Positions 61,362 through 64,000 of a DNA stretch of 64,000 nucleotides are shown here, one piece after another. Location of the stretch: NCBI GenBank assembly GCA_963831385.1, contig CAWHPW010000020.1, forward strand, positions 97,672 to 161,671, given 5' to 3'. Below the pieces are notes generated by a model that saw only the letters and a list, made by a program, of their open reading frames with translations, did not search any database and was not told where the DNA came from. The stretch's first letter is position 1, and every line of letters starts with the position of its first letter. The DNA is from JACVRX01 sp963831385 (GTDB taxonomy: Bacteria > Actinomycetota > Actinomycetes > Jiangellales > Jiangellaceae). A program made the position numbers and the translations under genes.

Positions 61362-62360
61362 ATGCACCTGACCTGGCTGGACCGCGAACACCTCGACGAC
61401 CGCGACGTCGCCGGGGCGGTTGCGCTGTTCGAGGCTGCGCGGCTGGTTGACAGCCCGCATCAGCTGGTCGGCCCAACCGTCTTCTCCTACACCGCGTTCC
61501 TGCAATCCGGCTGGGACGGCAATCCGCCGGACGCGGCCCTCGCCCGCGACGACAAGGGCAGGGTGGTCGGAGTTCTGCAGGTGACCCTTCCGCACTGGGA
61601 CAACACGCACCTCGGCGCGGTCGACGTGACGGTAGACCCGCTGGCGCGGCGACAGGGCATCGGCCGTCGGCTCTTCGAGACAGGCATCGAGCGAGTCCGC
61701 GCGTCGGGACGCCGGCTGGTGCTGACCGATTGCTGGGCAGACACGGCCGGCGTTGAGTTCGCCGAGGCGTTGGGGCTGGAACGCGCAGCCCTCGGAATAC
61801 AGCGTCGGCAGGACCTGCGCACGCTCGACTGGCCTCTGCTGGATGCGGAGTACGCCGAAGCGGAGAGCCGGGCCAGTGGTTACGAGTTGGTCCGGATCGC
61901 CGGTCCGACACCAGAAGACATGCTCGGCGACGTCGCCGCCATGACTGCCGCCATCAATGACGCCCCGATTGACGACCTGGATATCGAGGACGAGGTCTTC
62001 ACCCCCGAACGAATCCGAATGTTCGAGGCCGCCCAGCTCGCGGCCAGGAGTCGCATCTACCGGGTCATCGCTCGGGAGCGAGAGACTGGGGTCTTCGGCG
62101 GCCACACCATGGTGGGCGTCGACGCCGAGCATCCCGGCTACGCCGGTCAGTACGACACCAGCGTCCTACGGGCCCATCGCGGTCACCGGCTCGGTCGGCT
62201 GCTGAAGATCGCCATGCTGCAGTGGCTTGCCGACGAGGAGCCGCAGCTACGCAAGCTCGACACTTGGAACGCGGCATCCAACGCTCACATGATCGAGGTC
62301 AACGAGGTGCTCGGGTACCAGGTCGTCGCCAGCGGCATCGACTGGCAGCTCCACCTCTGA
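61362..62360 (+). CDS. Tandem GNAT acetyltransferase
   Basis: A 332-residue protein with two GNAT domains. The first acetyl-CoA loop is VDPLARRQGIGRRLFETGI near residue 90 and the second HRGHRLGRLLKIAMLQWLA near residue 275. The second copy ends with NAASNAHMIEVNEVLGYQVV. Eis- or mycothiol-synthase-like tandem GNATs are frequent in actinobacteria. The substrate is unknown. Confidence 0.87.
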   Translation: MHLTWLDREHLDDRDVAGAVALFEAARLVDSPHQLVGPTVFSYTAFLQSGWDGNPPDAALARDDKGRVVGVLQVTLPHWDNTHLGAVDVTVDPLARRQGIGRRLFETGIERVRASGRRLVLTDCWADTAGVEFAEALGLERAALGIQRRQDLRTLDWPLLDAEYAEAESRASGYELVRIAGPTPEDMLGDVAAMTAAINDAPIDDLDIEDEVFTPERIRMFEAAQLAARSRIYRVIARERETGVFGGHTMVGVDAEHPGYAGQYDTSVLRAHRGHRLGRLLKIAMLQWLADEEPQLRKLDTWNAASNAHMIEVNEVLGYQVVASGIDWQLHL

Positions 62361-62442
62361 GCGAGAGGCTGTCGTCAACGCTTCCGATAGGCAGGGGAGC
62401 GGTGGCGGATGTCGAGCACGATGACTGCGAGCGGCGTAGTGC

Positions 62443-62898
62443 ATGATTCCGTCCGTGAGTGAAGCCGATGTGCGGACGCTGTACGACGCATTGATCACCG
62501 GTTGGAACGACCATGATGGGGCGGCGATGGCGGCGCCGTTTGCCGACGACGGCGTGGTCATCGGGTTCGACGGAAGCGTTAATTCTGGTAAGTATGCGAT
62601 CAGCGCCGAGATGACGCAGATCTTCGCCGACCACGAGACCGGGCGCTACGCGGTCAAGGTGCGCAACGTCCGATCGTTGGGCGTGGACGCGATGCTCCTG
62701 ACGGCCATTGCCGGGCTAGTCCCGCCGGGGCAGTCAGCGATCGATCCCGAGACCAATTCGCACCAGACCGTCGTCGCGGAGCAGCGGGACGGCCGCTGGC
62801 AGATAGTGCTCTTCCAGAACACGGCCGCTCGATTCCACGGCCGTCCCGAGTTGGTGGACGAGATGACCAGAGTGCTGCAAGCGGTCGCAGACGCCTGA
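62443..62898 (+). CDS. SgcJ/EcaC-family (SnoaL-like) protein
   Basis: A 151-residue cone-shaped NTF2-like protein: LITGWNDHDGAAMAAPFADD, GRYAVKVRNVRSLG and HQTVVAEQRDGRWQIVLFQN follow the SgcJ/EcaC order. Members occur beside oxidoreductases and in antibiotic clusters; no reaction can be assigned. The ATG at 62443 or the GTG at 62455 starts it. Confidence 0.82.
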   Translation: MIPSVSEADVRTLYDALITGWNDHDGAAMAAPFADDGVVIGFDGSVNSGKYAISAEMTQIFADHETGRYAVKVRNVRSLGVDAMLLTAIAGLVPPGQSAIDPETNSHQTVVAEQRDGRWQIVLFQNTAARFHGRPELVDEMTRVLQAVADA

Positions 62899-62917
62899 CG
62901 GGCCGCCTATGGACGAG

Positions 62918-63403
62918 TCACACCGGCGATGACGGCGCCTGCCCGTCGGGTGACTCGGGAGGTCGGGTTTGCTGGGGCGGTTGGGCCGGGGCTTGGGGTT
63001 GCGTGGGAGCTTGGCCCGGAGGTTCGGTCGTGGCTTGGGGTTGGGCTGGAGGTTGGGTCGGGGCCGGGGCTGGCGGTTTGGCCGGGGCTTGGGGTTGGGC
63101 GGGAGCTTGAGCCGGAGTGGGTTCAGAGCCAGCGGCGCGGCGGCGCAGGAAGTAACTTGCCAGCCCGAGCACGATCAGCGTGCCAATGATGGCGCCGAGG
63201 AGACCGCCCCAGTCGAAGATGTCGGTGTCACCGATACCCAGGCCGAGAGTAAAGATCACATAGCCGAGAAGGGCACCGGCTAGTCCCAGGACGAGCGACA
63301 GCCCCCACGAGGCGGGTCCGCTCATCTTTCGGAACACGTCGCCCGGCATCAGGACCCGAGCCACGATGCCTGCGACAAATCCGAGTAGCAGAGCCCCGAT
63401 CAT
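62918..63403 (-). CDS. GlsB/YeaQ/YmgE-type membrane protein with a Pro/Gln/Ala-rich tail
   Basis: A 161-residue protein. Three membrane helices lie in the first 90 residues (IGALLLGFVAGIVARVLMPG, WGLSLVLGLAGALLGYVIFT, LLGAIIGTLIVLGLASYFL). The C-terminal 70 residues are a low-complexity tail of Ala-Pro-Gln repeats (for example APAQPQAPAKPPAPAPTQPP). A perfect GGAGG Shine-Dalgarno decides the ATG at 63403. The tail may cross the peptidoglycan or be cytosolic; the stress role is inferred from the family name. Confidence 0.85.
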   Translation of the reverse strand: MIGALLLGFVAGIVARVLMPGDVFRKMSGPASWGLSLVLGLAGALLGYVIFTLGLGIGDTDIFDWGGLLGAIIGTLIVLGLASYFLRRRAAGSEPTPAQAPAQPQAPAKPPAPAPTQPPAQPQATTEPPGQAPTQPQAPAQPPQQTRPPESPDGQAPSSPV

Positions 63404-63478
63404 TTCCGGCCTCCGTATCTGGTGCTGCCCTCTGGCCGACGCCATCCTAGGGGCCACAGCCCGCCTACCTTGGGATCT

Positions 63479-63970
63479 GTGGAAATCAGACCTGCCGAGA
63501 AATCCGATGCTGCTCGCATCGCCGAGATCTACGCGCACTATGTCACCGAAACGGTGGTCACCTTCGATCTCGAAGCGCCCTTGTTGAGCGACTGGGAGGG
63601 ACGCCTGCGGGCATCGGCGGACGCCGGATATCCGGTCCTGGTGAGCTGCGAAGACGCCCGCGTTGTCGGCTTTGCGCTGCTCATGGCCTGGAAGCCGAGG
63701 CCCGCCTACCGCTATACGGCTGAGGTCTCGATCTACCTCGACCCGAGCTTCACTGGCCTGGGACGGGGGCGGGTGTTGCTGGAGCAGCTTCTCCACGAGG
63801 CACGACGCGTGGGTATCCGCCAGGTCATCGCGGCGATCGCGGACGCCGGGTTCGATGCCTCGGTCGCTTTGCATCGGGCTCTCGGGTTCCGCACGATCGG
63901 CCGCATGGAGCGGGTCGGCTTCAAGCACGACCGATGGGTCGACGTCGATCTTCTGCAACTCAGCCTGTGA
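63479..63970 (+). CDS. GNAT acetyltransferase (phosphinothricin-acetyltransferase-like)
   Basis: A 163-residue GNAT. IRPAEKSDAARIAEIYAHYV and VVTFDLEAPLLSDWEGRL are typical of PAT-like N-acetyltransferases. The acetyl-CoA loop is DPSFTGLGRGRVLLEQLLHE and the C-terminus is LHRALGFRTIGRMERVGFKH DRW. It acetylates an amine, perhaps a toxin such as phosphinothricin, or methionine derivatives. The start is GTG at 63479, divergent from the membrane-protein gene. Confidence 0.85.
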   Translation: MEIRPAEKSDAARIAEIYAHYVTETVVTFDLEAPLLSDWEGRLRASADAGYPVLVSCEDARVVGFALLMAWKPRPAYRYTAEVSIYLDPSFTGLGRGRVLLEQLLHEARRVGIRQVIAAIADAGFDASVALHRALGFRTIGRMERVGFKHDRWVDVDLLQLSL

Positions 63971-64000
63971 TTGACGACGGTGCCCCAGGCGGGGCCGGAC

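Noticed and set aside
60189..62132. Minus-strand frame of 647 codons
   Set aside because: It is antisense to the monooxygenase, META lipoprotein and GNAT genes and shows no family motif.
1..64000. tRNA, rRNA, CRISPR array, transposase or phage integrase
   Set aside because: I scanned the gaps and frames and found no cloverleaf, spaced repeat array or recombinase motif.

Overview
This is a GC-rich chromosomal window, almost certainly from an actinomycete. The evidence is strong G/C third-position bias, many GTG and TTG starts, ATGA/GTGA stop-start overlaps, a BTAD (SARP-type) regulator fused to an nSTAND ATPase and WD40 repeats, and a relic of an F420-type PPOX flavoprotein. I cannot name the genus. 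I see no rRNA, tRNA, CRISPR array, insertion sequence or phage module.

Region 1 (1-37757) is a large surface-glycan locus. It holds a phosphoglycosyl transferase, seven glycosyltransferases, two NodB-type deacetylases, a Wzm/Wzt-like ABC exporter, a polytopic polymerase-like protein, a Wzz/BY-kinase-like protein, a FlaA1/CapD-like nucleotide-sugar enzyme, a UDP-sugar epimerase (frameshifted) and a DegT aminotransferase. Six PAPS-type sulfotransferases lie within its first 25 kb, so the product is probably sulfated. A free acyl carrier protein coupled to an adenylate-forming ligase, plus a chorismate-lyase-like protein, suggest the glycan also carries an acyl or hydroxybenzoyl group. Two adjacent alpha/beta hydrolases and the carrier/ligase pair resemble accessory genes of exosortase-A loci, but no exosortase is present.

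Region 2 (37864-46884) is a catabolic block. A divergent XRE-cupin repressor faces a tightly coupled operon: M24 'peptidase-fold' hydrolase, E1 alpha and E1 beta of a 2-oxoacid/acetoin-type dehydrogenase, amidohydrolase, bicupin, SDR and a 3-hydroxyisobutyrate-dehydrogenase-like enzyme. A glutaminase converges on it. The substrate is unknown. An 18-bp perfect inverted repeat and a promoter with an overlapping palindrome lie in the divergent gap.

Region 3 (46885-54058) starts with a broken protein-isoaspartate methyltransferase. The 5-kb BTAD-nSTAND-WD40 gene follows, then two tandem small secreted paralogues. An identical three-part repeat (TGGCACG, 50 nt, CGTGCCA, 15 nt, CGTGCCA) sits upstream of the regulator and of the second secreted paralogue. 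This is the strongest candidate here for an undescribed regulatory system.

Region 4 (54063-64000) holds housekeeping and accessory genes: flavodoxin-type reductase, HAD hydrolase, CBS protein, methyltransferase, two internally deleted gene relics, a TPR-LuxR regulator with a flavin monooxygenase, a META lipoprotein, acetyltransferases, a SnoaL-like protein and a GlsB-type membrane protein.

A caution covers the whole window. At least eight genes are broken by single-base frame changes while their coding character stays intact. Six of them have spans of 3n+1 bases. These may be assembly insertions or recent pseudogenes, and they should be checked against reads before biology is built on them.
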